DNA from: an uncultured Alphaproteobacteria bacterium
GTDB lineage: Bacteria > Pseudomonadota > Alphaproteobacteria > Puniceispirillales > UBA1172
Reading direction: 5' to 3'
NCBI GenBank assembly: GCA_937952245.1
Contig: CALFYS010000020.1
Coordinates: 1-25,023 of the forward strand
DNA length: 25,023 nt
The notes below the pieces were generated by a model. That model saw nothing but the letters and a program-made list of their open reading frames with translations. It did not search any database and had not been told where the DNA came from. The translations under genes and the position numbers were made by a program. How positions within the stretch are numbered: the first letter of the stretch is position 1; each line of letters begins with the position of its first letter. This document shows, one piece after another, positions 23,580-25,023 of the stretch.

Positions 23580-24758
23580 ATGGCTCTTGCCCGTCGTTCC
23601 CATTCCAGCGGTGCTGACCGATTTATCTGGCCAGGTTTTGTGGATGCCTTGGCGACGCTGTTGATGGTCATCATCTTTGTTTTGATGGTGTTCTTTTTGA
23701 TTCAAATCAATCTGGCGCAACGTGTTGCTGGCCAAGACCAAACCTTGACAAAATTGCGGGGCGAAATTGCGGAATTGGCCAATCTTTTGAACATGGAACG
23801 CCAAGCCAATGATGAATTAACATTGAACAATAAAAACTTGGCGCTGGCATTAAGCCAATCGGAAGATATGGTGGCGACCTTGAACACCACCATCGCATCA
23901 TTAGAAGCCAGCCTTGCCGCAAGTAAAGATGAAAAACTAGACCTTGAAAAAGTGCTGGCTTTGGTCACGGATCGCGCGGAGACCGCGGAACAAGAACGGG
24001 ATGCGGCGCGCGGTGATTACAGCAAAGCATTGGATGAAATCGACCAGCAAAAATTGATGCTGGCCGCCCTTGAAGCGCGGCTCAAAGAAATGACGGCTGC
24101 CCGCGACCAAGCCAATGAAGAGGTTAACGCCTCAAAACGTGATGTATTGGCGTTGCAGCAATCATTGGAAGCCCTGCGCCAAAAAATGGGTGAGCTGCAA
24201 GCCTTGCTTGACGAAAAAGAAGAAGAAGCACGGCTGGCAAAAGAAGCCACCGTCAATCTGACACGACAATTAAACAACGCGCTGACCAGTAAAGTTTTGG
24301 AATTGCAGCGGTTCCGCTCTGAATTCTTTGGGCGGCTTCGCGATGTTCTGAAAGACCGGTCGGACATAAAAATCGTCGGTGACCGTTTTGTTTTCCAGTC
24401 TGAAGTTTTATTTGATGCCGGTTCAGCCGATATAGGAGAGGAAGGCGAAAAACAATTAATGGAACTAAGTCTGGCCTTAACAGAGATAGCCGATACGATC
24501 CCAACCGATATTGATTGGGTTCTTCAGATTACAGGACATACGGATAACATTCCCATCAATACCCCTAGGTTTAGAGACAATTGGGATTTATCCACGGAAC
24601 GTGCGTTATCAGTGGTGCGCTATCTTGTGTTGGCAGGGATTGACCCTGACCGTCTATCCGCCGCAGGTTTTGGTGAATTTCATCCGATTGATCAAGAAAA
24701 TACGCCAGAAGCGAGGGCACGAAACAGACGGATTGAAGTTAAATTAACCCGCCGATAG
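23580..24758 (+). CDS. One-pass coiled-coil protein with OmpA-like peptidoglycan-binding domain
   Basis: A 392-residue partner of the preceding channel protein, built like MotB. One transmembrane segment (about 18-44) begins GFVDALATLLMVIIFVLMVF. Asp22 sits where MotB and TolR carry their proton-binding aspartate. A long coiled coil of heptad-like Leu/Ala/Glu repeats runs from about 45 to 240. The C-terminal OmpA-like domain (about 258-392) has VLFDAGSADIGEEG, ITGHTDNIP and the ending EARARNRRIEVKLTRR, the peptidoglycan-binding pattern. Together with the upstream gene it should form a proton-driven complex anchored to the cell wall. Homologous pairs occur in other alphaproteobacteria without flagellar context; the function is not established to my knowledge. 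Confidence 0.87.
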   Translation: MALARRSHSSGADRFIWPGFVDALATLLMVIIFVLMVFFLIQINLAQRVAGQDQTLTKLRGEIAELANLLNMERQANDELTLNNKNLALALSQSEDMVATLNTTIASLEASLAASKDEKLDLEKVLALVTDRAETAEQERDAARGDYSKALDEIDQQKLMLAALEARLKEMTAARDQANEEVNASKRDVLALQQSLEALRQKMGELQALLDEKEEEARLAKEATVNLTRQLNNALTSKVLELQRFRSEFFGRLRDVLKDRSDIKIVGDRFVFQSEVLFDAGSADIGEEGEKQLMELSLALTEIADTIPTDIDWVLQITGHTDNIPINTPRFRDNWDLSTERALSVVRYLVLAGIDPDRLSAAGFGEFHPIDQENTPEARARNRRIEVKLTRR

Positions 24759-24768
24759 GAGGCAGGGT

Positions 24769-25023
24769 ATTCCGTTTCACCTCGCTTTCGTTATTGGCTT
24801 ATGTTTGGTGATTGTTCTTGCCTCTTGTGGGGTTCATATCTATCGCCCGCAATCATACGCTTCCCATGATGTTTTGGTGGATGGAACGGCTTCCCCATCC
24901 TATCAAGGCTTGCCGGATTTAGATCAAGCGTTGAGCATTATTGACCAACAGATTTTGACATTGCTGGATATTTACACCGGTCAAGACCAAGACCGGATTA
25001 CTGATCTGATTATCGTTGATATT
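24769..25023 (+). CDS. Putative small lipoprotein, apparent ATT start, cut by window edge
   Basis: An open frame of 85 codons runs from 24769 to the window end. Its first residues IPFHLAFVIGLCLVIVLASC form a perfect lipoprotein signal: hydrophobic core and lipobox LASC, with the lipidated Cys at position 20. No ATG, GTG or TTG is in frame between the upstream stop (about 24745) and the signal core. AGGAGG (24757-24762) lies exactly 6 bases before the ATT at 24769, so ATT is the likely initiator. Starting at the internal TTG or GTG would leave only 7-8 residues before the Cys, too short for export. The rest (LPDLDQALSIIDQQILTLLDIYTGQD) I do not recognise. It is 10 bases after the OmpA-domain gene and is presumably part of the same unit. 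Confidence 0.65.
   Translation, partial: MPFHLAFVIGLCLVIVLASCGVHIYRPQSYASHDVLVDGTASPSYQGLPDLDQALSIIDQQILTLLDIYTGQDQDRITDLIIVDI

Noticed and set aside
22540..24758. Zorya anti-phage defence system (ZorA/ZorB)
   Set aside because: The core families match, but the channel protein is only 345 residues and the OmpA protein carries a long coiled coil. No helicase or nuclease effector is visible in the window, and the surroundings are housekeeping genes. What lies beyond 25023 is unknown.
1..25023. CRISPR array, insertion sequence, prophage, tRNA or rRNA
   Set aside because: I looked for regularly spaced repeats, transposase-like frames, terminal inverted repeats and tRNA-like cloverleaf ends and saw none.

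Overview
This window is an ordinary-looking core segment of an alphaproteobacterial chromosome. The clues are conserved gene order (ruvC-ruvA-ruvB-ybgC-tolQ-tolR-tolA-tolB-pal-cpoB-tilS-ftsH-folP-glmM), a 6S RNA gene lying between zapA and the 5-formyltetrahydrofolate cyclo-ligase gene, and an alphaproteobacterial-style SerC with its long N-terminus. Base composition is close to balanced and many proteins are slightly shorter or simpler than in rhizobia. A marine SAR116-like lineage is my best guess, but that is inference from memory of similar gene order and not shown by the sequence. There are no transposases, integrases, CRISPR arrays, tRNAs or rRNAs.

Layout. Positions 1-1176 (minus) hold an almost complete serC, diverging from a glutathione S-transferase-like gene at 1313-2038 (plus). 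From 2048 to 19672 every gene is on the minus strand. Read in the direction of transcription, it starts with a small alphaproteobacterial protein overlapping zapA, then the 6S RNA with its own clear promoter, fthC (5-FTHF cyclo-ligase), ymdB and yebC. Next is the tightly packed ruvCAB-ybgC-tolQRA block, with stop/start overlaps or gaps of only a few bases, then tolB and pal. A strong intrinsic terminator follows pal, and beyond it lie cpoB, tilS, ftsH, folP and glmM. At 19673-20056 there is a 384-base divergent intergenic region. After it the genes are on the plus strand: class I fructose-bisphosphate aldolase, efp, suhB-type inositol monophosphatase, then a MotA/TolQ/ExbB-like channel protein, a one-pass coiled-coil OmpA-domain protein, and the start of a small lipoprotein cut off by the window edge.

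Functionally the window is dominated by envelope maintenance: the Tol-Pal energised trans-envelope machine, FtsH quality control, GlmM for peptidoglycan and LPS precursors, ZapA for the division ring, and a second Tol/Mot-like channel plus OmpA pair. Around this sit Holliday-junction processing (RuvABC), folate chemistry (FolP, FthC), translation (TilS, EF-P) and central metabolism (SerC, FBA, IMPase). The features I find most worth a second look are the apparent ATT start codon of the last (lipoprotein) gene, the second proton-channel/OmpA module it belongs to, a pseudoknot-like element and repeats in the 19.7-20.05 kb intergenic region, and an inverted repeat overlapping the predicted pal promoter. 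I did not find a convincing wholly new biological system.
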